From positions 1-64,000 of the forward strand of contig JBKCUK010000004.1 in assembly GCA_046318415.1 (NCBI GenBank): a stretch of DNA of 64,000 bases, read 5' to 3'. Below are positions 44,673 through 54,052 of the stretch, piece after piece (the stretch's first letter is position 1; every line of letters starts with the position of its first letter). Under the pieces are notes generated by a model. That model ran no database searches. It was given only the letters and a program-made list of their open reading frames with translations, and was not told the DNA's origin. Made by a program: the position numbers and the translations under genes. The DNA is from JBKCUK01 sp046318415 (lineage in GTDB: Bacteria; Pseudomonadota; Alphaproteobacteria; Caedimonadales; Caedimonadaceae).

Positions 44673-45464
44673 GTGCACATTGACTGGCGAGATTCATGGT
44701 TTAGCGTATTGATCATTGGCCTTTTGGTCAGCGTGTTTATCCTTCAGCTGCTTTTTCCGGTTCTGCCAGCAAAGGCTCTCACGCCCCACATCACCACGCT
44801 TATCGCCATGGGTGGCCTTGGCCAGCAGATTGTTCAAGAATTGGATCAACCTTTTCGTCTGCTGACCTCGGCCCTGTTGCACGCCGACCCCATCCATCTA
44901 ATGATGAATGGCTTTGCCCTGTTTTTTGGACTCAAGATCCTGCATTCCATCATTGGCTATGCCTGGACCTTATGCGTTCTGCTTCTGGGCACCATCGGTG
45001 CGTCCTGGACGTCCATGGCCTTCAATGATCCCCATACGGTTGCCGTTGGCGCGTCTGGTGGCATCATGGCGCTTTTTGGCGCCATCTTGGTTTTAGGCTA
45101 TTTCCTCAAAGCGGATCCAACCATCCGGCAGCAGCTGCATGGCATCGTCTTGCGTGTTGCGTTACCGAGCCTTCTGCCCATTGGCGGGATGATGGGCATT
45201 AATGTGGACTACAGCGCCCATATGGGGGGCTTTGTTGCAGGAATTCTCATCATGTGGTTTTCCACCCTGGTGATGCGGGCCCTCACGCGCGCCCGTTTGG
45301 ATGGGTTATGGATTCTAAGGACAATCGCAACTGTTCTGATCCTGTGGCTGGGATATGGTGAGATTCAAATCTACAAAGACTATGACTGGCTTGCGAGCGA
45401 ACTACGCCTCAGTGCCACGCAGGAGTCCCGCGGTAAGGCGGGTGATGACACGCAAGCGCGCTAA
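44673..45464 (+). CDS. Rhomboid-family intramembrane serine protease
   Basis: This 263-residue membrane protein has six or seven helices. LLHADPIHLMMNGFAL in the loop/helix-2 region, GASGGIMALFG with the catalytic S128, and YSAHMGGFVAG with the catalytic H183 are the rhomboid motifs. It starts at GTG (44673). Its last 63 bp overlap the end of the convergent HPr-kinase-like gene. Substrates are unknown. Confidence 0.92.
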   Translation: MHIDWRDSWFSVLIIGLLVSVFILQLLFPVLPAKALTPHITTLIAMGGLGQQIVQELDQPFRLLTSALLHADPIHLMMNGFALFFGLKILHSIIGYAWTLCVLLLGTIGASWTSMAFNDPHTVAVGASGGIMALFGAILVLGYFLKADPTIRQQLHGIVLRVALPSLLPIGGMMGINVDYSAHMGGFVAGILIMWFSTLVMRALTRARLDGLWILRTIATVLILWLGYGEIQIYKDYDWLASELRLSATQESRGKAGDDTQAR

Positions 45465-45854
45465 ACAACTGGGTTGCGTTGGGTCTAAGAAGTAATGCGG
45501 CAGGGTGATACCCTCAAAAGTAGAGTGATCATTGTCTGGCAAGCGGGGTATCGTCTGCCAGGGCTGCAGACTAAGGGCCACATGAAGAGGATGACATGAC
45601 ACATGCGGCATGTTGATGATTCCAATGCCGCGTACCTCTAAAAGACCAGCAAGAGAGGGTGCTGGGCTTGCCATAAGTATCCCGCCTTGGGAAGAAAGCT
45701 GCGCTTGATCATCACCAATGAGATCACCGCCCGCATCACACACCATGAGGGCAAGACTCGACTTACCACTTCCAGGAGGACCCAGGATCAATACGCCGCA
45801 CCCCTCATAGGTAACGGCCGTGGCATGGACGAGAGAGGTATGGATCTGAGACAT
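45402..45854 (-). CDS. hprK: Short HPr kinase/phosphorylase-like ATPase
   Basis: This 150-residue protein corresponds to the C-terminal catalytic domain of HprK, the short form found in alphaproteobacteria. It has the P-loop GPPGSGKSSLAL (25-36), then GGDLIGDDQAQL and LEVRGIGIINMP (the HprK signature region). It would phosphorylate HPr of the nitrogen-related phosphotransferase system. No ptsH or sensor-kinase gene is nearby. Its 3' end overlaps the rhomboid gene by 63 bp. Confidence 0.88.
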   Translation of the reverse strand: MSQIHTSLVHATAVTYEGCGVLILGPPGSGKSSLALMVCDAGGDLIGDDQAQLSSQGGILMASPAPSLAGLLEVRGIGIINMPHVSCHPLHVALSLQPWQTIPRLPDNDHSTFEGITLPHYFLDPTQPSCLARLRVITRLTAGLLRGTEA

Positions 45855-45877
45855 ATCCCACCCCTCCCCGTTAAGTT

Positions 45878-48553
45878 TTAGGCCAGATGATCACCCATGG
45901 CACGGGCAATGGCCTGCATGGCTTCAGCTAAATCGTGACCATTGGGGCCGCCGGCTTGGGCCATATCGGGACGACCACCGCCCCCCGATCCGCCCATGGC
46001 TTGGGCTGCAGCCCGGGCTAGATCAACGGCATTTAGCTTAGTGGTCAGATCAGCGGTCACCCCTACCACGATGGATCCTTTACCCTCAACAGATGTGGCA
46101 ACGGCGACCACACCCGAATCGAGGCTGCGCTTGAGTTCATCGGCAATACCACGAAGCTCGCCAGGATTGACCCCTTCCAAGGTCCGTGGCAAGAAACTCA
46201 CACCGGCAATCAGTTGCGTTGAAGCGGCAGCGCCCCCACTGCCCCCCACAGCCAACTGCTTTTGCAGTTCTTTCACTTGCTGCTCCAGCTTGCGCCGCTC
46301 TTCAATCACTTGGGCAAGACGCGTGGCCAGGTCCTCTGGCTTAGTTTTCATCAAGCTTGCCGCATTCAATAGTTGCTCTTCGCGGGCAGCCATATGGTGC
46401 TCGGCACCTGGTCCAGTCAAGGCCTCGATGCGGCGGATACCGGCGGCAATGCCGCTTTCTGACACGATCTTAAAATAACCGATATCGCCGGTGCGACTCA
46501 CATGGGTACCACCACAGAGTTCAACGGAAAAATGTGGGGTCTCAGTTTGATCTTCTGGCGTCATGCTGACCACGCGCACTTCTTCGCCATACTTTTCACC
46601 AAAAAGGGCCATAGCGCCCTCGGCAATGGCCGCTTCTGGTGACATCAAACGTGTGATCACAGGGGCATTGGCGCGGATGCGGTCATTCACCTCATCTTCG
46701 ATACGCGCCAGGGTTTCAGCTGGCACGGCCTCTTGATAGGCAAAGTCAAAACGCAGACGATCAGGGGCCACCAGCGATCCCTTCTGCACCACTTGATCCC
46801 CCAAATGGGCGCGAAGGCTTGCGTGCAACAAATGAGTTGCCGAGTGATTCGCACGAATGAGTTGCCGGCGCACCGCGTCCACCTCAAGGGTTGCCGCATC
46901 GCCAAGGGTGATGGTTCCCTTGTGAAGGCGCACATGGTGCACAAAAACATCGCCCGCCTTGCGGGTGGTATCCAATACTTCGATCACGGCGCCGTTTTCA
47001 AAGCGGATCATGCCGGTATCACCCATTTGGCCGCCAGATTCGCCATAGAAGGGTGTTTGGTTAAAGACCAGAAGTGCTTCAGCGCCTGCCACCACTTGGC
47101 CCACCTCTTGACCATTGACAAGGGCCGCACGTAACACAGCCTGGGCAGATGTCGTGCTATAGCCTAAGAAGTCGCTGGCACCCACTTTATCCCGCACTTG
47201 GAACCAGACCGCTTCACTGGCGGCCTCACCTGAACCTGCCCAAGATGCGCGGGCCTCGGCCTTTTGCTTATCCATGGCGGCGTTAAAGCCATCCAAATCC
47301 ACACTGCGCCCCTCAGAGCGCAGGATGTCTTGGGTCAAATCCAAGGGGAACCCATAGGTATCATAGAGTTTGAAGGCCACATCCCCTGCAAGGGCTTGGC
47401 TTGAGCCCAGTTTGGACGTTTCCTCTTCCAACAGCTTTAAGCCGCGCCCCAGGGTCTGACGGAAACGCTCTTCCTCTAGCTTCAGACTTTGCATGATGGT
47501 GCTTTGGGCGCGGGTCAATTCTGGATAAGCCTCGCCCATCTCTGCCACAAGTGCTGGCACCAAGCGGTGCATCAGCGGGTCTTTGCAGCCCAAAATGTAC
47601 GCATGGCGCATGGCGCGGCGCATAATGCGACGCAACACATAACCGCGCCCTTCATTGGACGGTGTGATGCCATCGGCAATCAGGAACGCACTGGCGCGCA
47701 AATGGTCGGCAATCACCCGGTGCGAAGGCAGCGCTTTGCCTTCAGCCTTCACGCCCACTAAATCTTCCGAAGCCGCAATAAGGGCTTTGAAAAGGTCAAT
47801 CTCAAAGTTGGCGTGCACACCTTGTAAGACGGCCGCGATGCGCTCAAGCCCCATGCCGGTATCGATGGAGGGCTTGGGCAGATTGACGCGCTCACCGGGT
47901 GTACCATCGGCATTGAGCAGCTGCTCGTATTGCATGAAGACCAGGTTCCAGATCTCCACAAAGCGATCCAGATCCCCATCGGGGCTGCCAGGAGGACCAC
48001 CAGGGATATGGGCGCCATGGTCGTAGAAAATCTCAGAGCACGGACCGCAGGGACCCGAATCGCCCATGGCCCAGAAGTTGTCAGAACCTGCGATGCGAAT
48101 GATTTTCTCTTGGGGCAAACCCGCGATCTTCTGCCACAGCTTAAAGGCTTCATCATCGTCGATGTAAACGGTCACCAGCAAACGCTCGACGGGCAGACCA
48201 AACTCTTTCGTGACCAAATTCCACGCCATTTCAATGGCATGTTCCTTGAAATAATCGCCAAAGGAAAAGTTCCCCAGCATCTCAAAGAAGGTATGGTGGC
48301 GCGAGGTATAGCCGACGTTTTCCAAATCGTTATGCTTACCGCCTGCCCGCACGCACTTTTGTGCCGTTGCGGCCCGGGTATAGGGGCGTTTTTCCGCACC
48401 CGTAAACACGTTTTTGAATTGCACCATACCCGCACTGGTGAACATGAGCGTCGGATCGTTGCGGGGCACCAATGGGCTGGATTCAACAAGGGCGTGATCA
48501 TCTTGGCCAAAGTAGTCAAGAAAGTGACGGCGTATACGCGATGTGGTCCACAT
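45878..48553 (-). CDS. alaS: Alanyl-tRNA synthetase
   Basis: This 891-residue class-II synthetase has an N-terminal catalytic core (LVPRNDPTLMFTSAGMVQFK), an editing domain with NHSATHLLHASLR and CGGTHVSRTGDIG supplying the zinc ligands, and a C-terminal Gly-rich DHHA1 domain ending in GGSGGGGRPDMAQAGG. The length is normal. It lies 77 bp downstream of recA, the common alphaproteobacterial order. Confidence 0.98.
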   Translation of the reverse strand: MWTTSRIRRHFLDYFGQDDHALVESSPLVPRNDPTLMFTSAGMVQFKNVFTGAEKRPYTRAATAQKCVRAGGKHNDLENVGYTSRHHTFFEMLGNFSFGDYFKEHAIEMAWNLVTKEFGLPVERLLVTVYIDDDEAFKLWQKIAGLPQEKIIRIAGSDNFWAMGDSGPCGPCSEIFYDHGAHIPGGPPGSPDGDLDRFVEIWNLVFMQYEQLLNADGTPGERVNLPKPSIDTGMGLERIAAVLQGVHANFEIDLFKALIAASEDLVGVKAEGKALPSHRVIADHLRASAFLIADGITPSNEGRGYVLRRIMRRAMRHAYILGCKDPLMHRLVPALVAEMGEAYPELTRAQSTIMQSLKLEEERFRQTLGRGLKLLEEETSKLGSSQALAGDVAFKLYDTYGFPLDLTQDILRSEGRSVDLDGFNAAMDKQKAEARASWAGSGEAASEAVWFQVRDKVGASDFLGYSTTSAQAVLRAALVNGQEVGQVVAGAEALLVFNQTPFYGESGGQMGDTGMIRFENGAVIEVLDTTRKAGDVFVHHVRLHKGTITLGDAATLEVDAVRRQLIRANHSATHLLHASLRAHLGDQVVQKGSLVAPDRLRFDFAYQEAVPAETLARIEDEVNDRIRANAPVITRLMSPEAAIAEGAMALFGEKYGEEVRVVSMTPEDQTETPHFSVELCGGTHVSRTGDIGYFKIVSESGIAAGIRRIEALTGPGAEHHMAAREEQLLNAASLMKTKPEDLATRLAQVIEERRKLEQQVKELQKQLAVGGSGGAAASTQLIAGVSFLPRTLEGVNPGELRGIADELKRSLDSGVVAVATSVEGKGSIVVGVTADLTTKLNAVDLARAAAQAMGGSGGGGRPDMAQAGGPNGHDLAEAMQAIARAMGDHLA

Positions 48554-48619
48554 GGTTTGCTTCAGTTCTTTTATGATCGATCAATGGGTTCTTTATTTAC
48601 ACGAAACAACGGGGAAAGG

Positions 48620-48642
48620 GCAGCTGCGAATTACGCAGCTGC
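48620..48642 (-). terminator. Hairpin spanning the recA stop codon
   Basis: GCAGCTGCG (48620-48628) and CGCAGCTGC (48634-48642) form a perfect 9-bp stem whose 5-nt loop includes the recA TAA. The downstream sequence is C/T-rich (CCCTTTCCCC), so it may act as a weak terminator or an mRNA 3' stabiliser. Confidence 0.4.
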
Positions 48643-49674
48643 TTCAGAATCACCACCATCCTCAAACGGCGTGGCGGCAAAGGATTGGGCCACTTGGCCA
48701 GCATTGGCGCGGATGGCTTGCTCGATTTCAGCCAGAAGATCCGGGTTATCCCGCAGGAATTGCTTGGCATTCTCGCGGCCTTGACCGATGCGCTGACCTT
48801 TGTACGAAAACCAGGCTCCTGATTTTTCCACCACTTCAGCCTTGACCCCAAGATCAATCAGCTCGCCGGTTTTGGAAATACCCTCGCCGTACATGATATC
48901 AAATTCAACCACTTTGAAGGGAGGCGCCACCTTGTTTTTCACCACTTTGACGCGGGTTTGGTTACCCACCACCTCATCACGGTTCTTGATGGCCCCAATG
49001 CGGCGAATATCAAGACGTACAGAAGCATAGAACTTCAAGGCGTTACCACCGGTCGTGGTCTCGGGATTGCCAAACATGATGCCAATCTTTTGGCGAATTT
49101 GGTTGATAAAGATCACCATGCATTGCGAGCGTGAAATGGATCCGGTGAGTTTACGCAGCGCTTGGCTCATAAGGCGTGCCTGCAGACCAACGTGGGCATC
49201 CCCCATCTCACCTTCCAACTCAGCCTTGGGCACCAATGCCGCCACCGAGTCGATCACCAGCACATCAATCCCGCCCGAGCGTACCAAGGTATCGGCGATT
49301 TCCAGGGCTTGCTCACCGGCATCGGGCTGGGCAATCAACAGCTCGTCCACTTTGACACCCAATTTACGGGCATACACAGGATCAAGGGCGTGTTCCGCAT
49401 CCACGAAAGCACAGACACCACCTTGCTTTTGGGCTTCTGCAATGGTTTGCAGGGCAAGGGTGGTCTTACCCGAGCTTTCTGGACCAAAGATTTCGATGAT
49501 ACGACCTTTCGGCAGACCCCCAATGCCAAGGGCCAGATCAAGTCCGATGGATCCCGTTGAAATGGCTTCGATTTCAAGGGCTTCTTGCTGACCCAAGCGC
49601 ATGATTGAGCCCTTGCCAAAGGCACGTTCAATCTGACTGAGGGCCGCATCAAGGGCGCGTTGTTTATCACTCAT
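48631..49674 (-). CDS. recA: Recombinase RecA
   Basis: This 347-residue DNA strand-exchange ATPase has Walker A GPESSGKTTLAL (64-75), VIDSVAALVPKAELEGEMGD, and the L2 loop FINQIRQKIGIMFGNPETTT with GNALKFYASVRLD. No alphaproteobacterial SOS box (GTTC-N7-GTTC) is visible in the 78-bp gap upstream, so LexA control is not evident, unless a site lies further upstream. Confidence 0.99.
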   Translation of the reverse strand: MSDKQRALDAALSQIERAFGKGSIMRLGQQEALEIEAISTGSIGLDLALGIGGLPKGRIIEIFGPESSGKTTLALQTIAEAQKQGGVCAFVDAEHALDPVYARKLGVKVDELLIAQPDAGEQALEIADTLVRSGGIDVLVIDSVAALVPKAELEGEMGDAHVGLQARLMSQALRKLTGSISRSQCMVIFINQIRQKIGIMFGNPETTTGGNALKFYASVRLDIRRIGAIKNRDEVVGNQTRVKVVKNKVAPPFKVVEFDIMYGEGISKTGELIDLGVKAEVVEKSGAWFSYKGQRIGQGRENAKQFLRDNPDLLAEIEQAIRANAGQVAQSFAATPFEDGGDSEAAA

Positions 49675-49752
49675 CGTCGTCTACTTTCTGCTTCACTTAA
49701 TTTCTGCAACACTTTTCAATAATCTACTCTAGACCATGTCTTCCGGGGGTCG

Positions 49753-50631
49753 TCAAGCCCATGTTGCAAGCGGCGGCAAAGACATCAAAATCGCCTCCGC
49801 ATTGCCGTTGGTCTCTAAGCCAAATTTAGTCCCGCGATCATAGATCAAGTTAAACTCGGCATAGCGTCCGCGCTTAAACAATTGATGGGCCCGCTGTTCG
49901 GGCGTCCAGTCTTTAAACATGTGGCGTTTAACGAGCCTTGGATAAATCTCCCAGAAAGCCTCACCCACGGCACGGGTGAAGGCAAAATCCTGATCCCAAT
50001 CGCCAGAATTGAGGTAGTCATAGAAAATGCCACCCACGCCCCGGGATTCATTGCGATGGCGGATAAAAAAGTACTCATCACACCAGGCTTTAAAGCGCGG
50101 ATGGTAGGTGGGATCAAAACGATCGCAGACCTCTTTAAAAGCCCCATGAAAGTCGGCCGTATCCTGGTCATCGGGATACATGGGGTTGAGATCCGCGCCA
50201 CCGCCAAACCAAGTCTTGCTGGTGGTAATAAAGCGCGTATTCATATGCACGGCTGGAACCAAAGGCGACGTCAGATGAGCAACCAATGAGATGCCACTGG
50301 CCCAAAAAGTTGGATCGGCATCCGCGCCTGGAATTTCCTTGCGAAATTTCTCGTTAAACTCACCCCAGACGGTCGAGCAATTAACCCCAACCTTTTCAAA
50401 CACTTGGCCACGCATGATGGACATGACGCCCCCACCACCCTCGGGTCGGTCCCAGGCTTTGCGCTCGAACCGGCCAGGCGTCCCGCCTTTTTGCGCCGCA
50501 TACAGGTCTTCAATCTCCTCAAAGGCCTTACAAATAAGATCCCGCAGGGTTTCGAACCAGGGTTGGGCTTGCTGCTGCCATGCCATAAAAGGGGCAGCTT
50601 CTGTCCTGGTTTTAACGGCGATTTGGTTCAT
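49753..50631 (-). CDS. hemF: Oxygen-dependent coproporphyrinogen III oxidase
   Basis: This 292-residue heme-synthesis enzyme starts at the ATG at 50631 behind GGAG, inside the end of trmL (20-bp overlap). HMNTRFITTSKTWFGGGADL and FFIRHRNESRGVGGIFYD are the HemF signatures, and the C-terminal NLIYDRGTKFGLETNGN follows. It needs O2, which agrees with the aerobic respiratory genes in the window. Confidence 0.97.
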   Translation of the reverse strand: MNQIAVKTRTEAAPFMAWQQQAQPWFETLRDLICKAFEEIEDLYAAQKGGTPGRFERKAWDRPEGGGGVMSIMRGQVFEKVGVNCSTVWGEFNEKFRKEIPGADADPTFWASGISLVAHLTSPLVPAVHMNTRFITTSKTWFGGGADLNPMYPDDQDTADFHGAFKEVCDRFDPTYHPRFKAWCDEYFFIRHRNESRGVGGIFYDYLNSGDWDQDFAFTRAVGEAFWEIYPRLVKRHMFKDWTPEQRAHQLFKRGRYAEFNLIYDRGTKFGLETNGNAEAILMSLPPLATWA

Positions 50632-51091
50632 GGTTCGACTCCATTTCAGGAAACAGGCCCGTTTGCCGCAGGGCCTCGCCAAGCACCATCGCACCTGCAA
50701 TGGCAACATTCAGCGATCGACGTCCAGGCGACATGGGAATGCGGATGGCGGCCTCACACGCATGGTGAACATGGTGGGGCACACCGCTACTCTCTTGTCC
50801 TAAGAGTAGAACATCATCTGCGCGAAAAGTAAAAGCTGTATAGAAAAGTTCTGTGTGGGGCGTCAGCAGCACCACTCGACTTAATGTGGATTGGCGAAAA
50901 GCTTCCCAGGACTCATGGCGGCGATAGCTTGCCAGCTCCACGTAATCCATGCCGGCACGCTTCAGGCCCGGATCAGACAGACCAAAGCCGCAAGGCTCAA
51001 TGATATCAAGTTGAATCCCCATGCAGGCGCACAGCCGCAGTAAGGTGCCGGTATTTTGGGCAATTTCAGGCTGATAGAGGGCCAAACGCAT
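50612..51091 (-). CDS. trmL: tRNA (cytidine/uridine(34)-2'-O)-methyltransferase TrmL
   Basis: This 159-residue SPOUT methyltransferase starts MRLALYQPEIAQNTGTLLRL, typical of TrmL. The trefoil-knot motifs are DVLLLGQESSGVP and IRIPMSPGRRSLNVAIAGAM. It modifies the wobble base of tRNA(Leu) isoacceptors. The start at 51091 lies 4 bp after the upstream stop; a longer frame is inside that gene. Confidence 0.94.
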   Translation of the reverse strand: MRLALYQPEIAQNTGTLLRLCACMGIQLDIIEPCGFGLSDPGLKRAGMDYVELASYRRHESWEAFRQSTLSRVVLLTPHTELFYTAFTFRADDVLLLGQESSGVPHHVHHACEAAIRIPMSPGRRSLNVAIAGAMVLGEALRQTGLFPEMESNHEPNRR

Positions 51092-51095
51092 GATA

Positions 51096-52109
51096 CTAAG
51101 GGGCCCTCCACGCTTCACGCCAAACGGTTTGGATCCCTTGCCAGTCCAGCTTGCGGGCACTGCGCAGATATTGCACAGGGCCGATGACTTGGTCTTGATC
51201 ATCAAAACGGGCACCTGCAGCCCAAAGGCTCTCAAACGGCTCAGGGGAGGCTGGATAGCGCAAGTCCAAGAGCTTTCCCCAATCCTCCCTGCGGGTAAAG
51301 AGGATATTGCCTGTGGTAAAGGCGTAAAAAATCGCCCCCTCACGGGTGGCGAGAAGATTGTCGAGATCACGGCCAAAGCGGGTAGGTTGGCACGCCCATT
51401 GGTCCATGCGTGCGGTGCGCACATCAACCTTGGTCACGCACACTTGGTCAGGAAAATGCACCACAACCCGGCGTAAAGGCAGGTGAAACAGCTGGGGATA
51501 GGCATCGATACGGGTGAAACTCACCCGATCTTGAGGCAGATGCGCCTTGGCAATGGCAACAGCTTTCTCAGAGTTGGCCATGCCTTGAACAAGATAGGCG
51601 CCCGCCAATGTGAGGGCAACCCACGCCACCCCCTCTCGCCACGCCTGACGCCGCAGGATCAAGCCCAGCATAAGACTGAAAAGAAGAATGCCAGTGAAAG
51701 TGAAATCAATCACGCCGATGGCATGGATGGCGAAGCTATGATTGGAAAAAGGCGCCAGTAACTTCGTACCATAACTGGTGGCCAGGTCATTCAAGGGATG
51801 CAGCAACAGCACAAAGGTAAAGAGGCCCGCCCACTCCAAATACCCCTCGTGGGGGTGGGATCTGCGCCGCCAGCGCCAAAAGCCATAGGCTAAAAGCGGC
51901 CCCGCAAGGGGGGGAAACCAAAGGGAATGGGTAAAACCACGATGGTGCACCAGCATGGCCCAAGGACCCCAGATATAGCCGATGATCACATCTAAATCCG
52001 GCAACATGGAAACAATGGCCGCCGCAAGCAAGGCGGTTCGGCCTAAGCGTCGTTGGCGTGTGGCTTGGGCGACAACAGCACCAATTGAAGCATGGGTAAG
52101 GGGATCCAT
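51096..52109 (-). CDS. DUF457/YdjM-type membrane-bound metal-dependent hydrolase
   Basis: This is a 337-residue protein from the ATG at 52109 (AAGAGAG ribosome-binding site). MDPLTHASIGAVVAQA with its His, LPDLDVIIGY, and HHRGFTHSLWF are the metal-binding motifs of the inner-membrane hydrolase family (YdjM/YfhO-like). Four or five helices lie in the N-terminal 190 residues, and a soluble C-terminal domain of about 150 residues follows. The physiological substrate is unknown. It is the first gene of a unit with trmL and hemF. Confidence 0.88.
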   Translation of the reverse strand: MDPLTHASIGAVVAQATRQRRLGRTALLAAAIVSMLPDLDVIIGYIWGPWAMLVHHRGFTHSLWFPPLAGPLLAYGFWRWRRRSHPHEGYLEWAGLFTFVLLLHPLNDLATSYGTKLLAPFSNHSFAIHAIGVIDFTFTGILLFSLMLGLILRRQAWREGVAWVALTLAGAYLVQGMANSEKAVAIAKAHLPQDRVSFTRIDAYPQLFHLPLRRVVVHFPDQVCVTKVDVRTARMDQWACQPTRFGRDLDNLLATREGAIFYAFTTGNILFTRREDWGKLLDLRYPASPEPFESLWAAGARFDDQDQVIGPVQYLRSARKLDWQGIQTVWREAWRAP

Positions 52110-52238
52110 GGGATGCTCTCTTATTTTTGCTGCAACCTTAACATGGTTTTTCTGGGACGTGGGTTGGAAATTTTCCTTACCAGCCGCCCGAAGACATGTT
52201 ATCAATTTAAATAAAAACCAAGATGTCAGGTAGGTTCC

Positions 52239-52802
52239 GTGGCAAAAGAAACATCAAGCGCAAGCAAAAAGACGCAAACGCAACAGGGTCGTCGCGAATT
52301 TCTTATTTTGGCGGGAAGCGCCGTTGGAGGAGTTGGCGCCGCTTCGGCCGTATGGCCTCTCATCCACAGCATGAATCCCTCAGCGGATGTGTTGGCACTT
52401 TCGACCATTGAAGTGGACCTTAAACCCATCCAGCCGGGCCAAGCGATCACCGTCATGTATCGCGGCAAACCGCTGTTCGTGCGCCATCGTACCCCAGAAG
52501 AGATTGCCCAAGCCCAAAAGGCCGACGGCGCCGGTCTTCCCGACCCGCAACACGACAAAGACCGAGTCAAAAAGCCGGAATGGTTGGTTGTAGTTGGGGT
52601 ATGCACCCACTTAGGCTGCGTCCCATCAGGGCAAAAAACCACCGAGGCACGTGGCGAGTTTGGTGGCTGGTTCTGCCCCTGTCACGGGTCCGAATATGAT
52701 ACCAGCGGACGCATCCGCCGAGGCCCAGCCCCCAAAAATCTTGAGATTCCCCCCTATACATTTGTGTCCGATACCGTGATTCGCGTTGGTCAGGAGGCTT
52801 AA
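52239..52802 (+). CDS. petA: Ubiquinol-cytochrome c reductase Rieske subunit
   Basis: This 187-residue protein starts at GTG (52239). It has a twin-arginine-type signal-anchor (GRREFLILAGSAVGGVG, 17-33) and the cluster motifs VCTHLGCVPSG (C122, H124, C127) and FCPCHGSEYDTSGRI (C146, C148, H149). It is the Rieske protein of the bc1 complex and is followed by petB with a 4-bp gap. Confidence 0.97.
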   Translation: MAKETSSASKKTQTQQGRREFLILAGSAVGGVGAASAVWPLIHSMNPSADVLALSTIEVDLKPIQPGQAITVMYRGKPLFVRHRTPEEIAQAQKADGAGLPDPQHDKDRVKKPEWLVVVGVCTHLGCVPSGQKTTEARGEFGGWFCPCHGSEYDTSGRIRRGPAPKNLEIPPYTFVSDTVIRVGQEA

Positions 52803-52806
52803 ATCC

Positions 52807-54051
52807 ATGGCGACAGGGACTAAAAAACAAACAAAGACCGAGCCATCGGGCGTCATCGACTGGATTGACCACCGACTTCCTCTGATCTCGTTCATGCGCC
52901 AGCATTTAAAGGATTATCCGGCGCCAAAGAACTTGAACTACATGTGGAACTTTGGCTCCCTTGCAGGCATTACGTTGGTGATCATGATCATCACAGGTAT
53001 TGTACTTGCCATGCAGTACACACCGCACGTGGACCATGCCTTCCAAAGCGTCGAGCGGATCATGCGTGACGTCAACTATGGCTGGCTGATTCGCTATATC
53101 CATATGAATGGCGCTTCCATGTTTTTCATTGTGGTTTACTTACATATTTTCCGCGGTCTTTATTATGGATCCTACAAGGCCCCGCGTGAGCTTCTATGGA
53201 TTCTGGGGGTGGTCATCCTTTTGATGATGATGGCCACAGCGTTCATGGGGTATGTGCTGCCTTGGGGCCAGATGAGTTACTGGGGCGCCACCGTGATCAC
53301 CAACCTCTTTTCAGCCATTCCGTTGGTCGGTGATGACATTGTGACGTGGCTTTGGGGCGGATTTTCCGTTGATAATGCCACTTTAAACCGCTTCTTTGCG
53401 CTGCATTACTTGATGCCGTTTGCTTTGGTCGGGATTATCATGCTGCACATGGTGGCTCTCCATCAGCATGGCTCAAACAATCCCCTGGGCATCGAGGCGA
53501 AGAAAGAGGGCGACAAAGTCCCTTTTCACCCTTATTACACATTTAAAGACCTGTATGGCCTGGGTGTCTTCCTCACCATTTATGCGGGTTTTGTGTTTTT
53601 TGCACCGGACTTCTTTGGCGAGCCCGATAACTACATCCCAGCAGACCCCCTGGTCACGCCGGCGCACATCGTCCCGGAATGGTACTTTCTTCCCTTCTAT
53701 GCCATTTTGCGGTCGGTTCCCGATAAGCTGGGCGGTGTGGTCCTGATGTTTGCAGCCGTGTTCATTCTCATGTTCCTGCCTTGGCTGGATAAGTCACCGG
53801 TCAGAAGTGCGCGCTTTCGACCCCTCTATCGCCTCTTCTTTTGGGTTCTTGTTATCTCGTGCATTGCCCTGGGGTGGGCGGGCGCCCAGTTACCTGAGGG
53901 GGTTCCCTTGTGGGTTGGACGTGCAGCAACAGCTTATTATTTCCTGCACTTCCTTGTGATTGTACCAACCCTTCATCGCTATGAGAAAACCTTACCGCTG
54001 CCTGAGAGTCTCTCCAACCCCACGGCGGGCACGCAAAAGGGGGGAAAATAA
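52807..54051 (+). CDS. petB: Cytochrome b of the bc1 complex
   Basis: This is a 414-residue, eight-helix protein from the ATG at 52807, which follows AGGAGG. Heme ligands lie in helices 2 and 4 (RYIHMNGASMFFIVVYLHIF and FFALHYLMPFALVGIIMLHM). The quinol-oxidation site has VIPEWYF-type IVPEWYFLPFYAI. An upstream frame to 52786 has no ribosome-binding support. The next gene follows with a 1-bp gap. Confidence 0.98.
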   Translation: MATGTKKQTKTEPSGVIDWIDHRLPLISFMRQHLKDYPAPKNLNYMWNFGSLAGITLVIMIITGIVLAMQYTPHVDHAFQSVERIMRDVNYGWLIRYIHMNGASMFFIVVYLHIFRGLYYGSYKAPRELLWILGVVILLMMMATAFMGYVLPWGQMSYWGATVITNLFSAIPLVGDDIVTWLWGGFSVDNATLNRFFALHYLMPFALVGIIMLHMVALHQHGSNNPLGIEAKKEGDKVPFHPYYTFKDLYGLGVFLTIYAGFVFFAPDFFGEPDNYIPADPLVTPAHIVPEWYFLPFYAILRSVPDKLGGVVLMFAAVFILMFLPWLDKSPVRSARFRPLYRLFFWVLVISCIALGWAGAQLPEGVPLWVGRAATAYYFLHFLVIVPTLHRYEKTLPLPESLSNPTAGTQKGGK

Positions 54052-54052
54052 T

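Noticed and set aside
47930..48784. A 284-residue plus-strand frame opposite alaS and the end of recA
   Set aside because: It lies fully within conserved minus-strand genes, has no recognisable motif and no ribosome-binding site.
48554..49752. LexA/SOS box near recA
   Set aside because: No GTTC-N7-GTTC or reasonable variant was seen in the gap upstream of recA.
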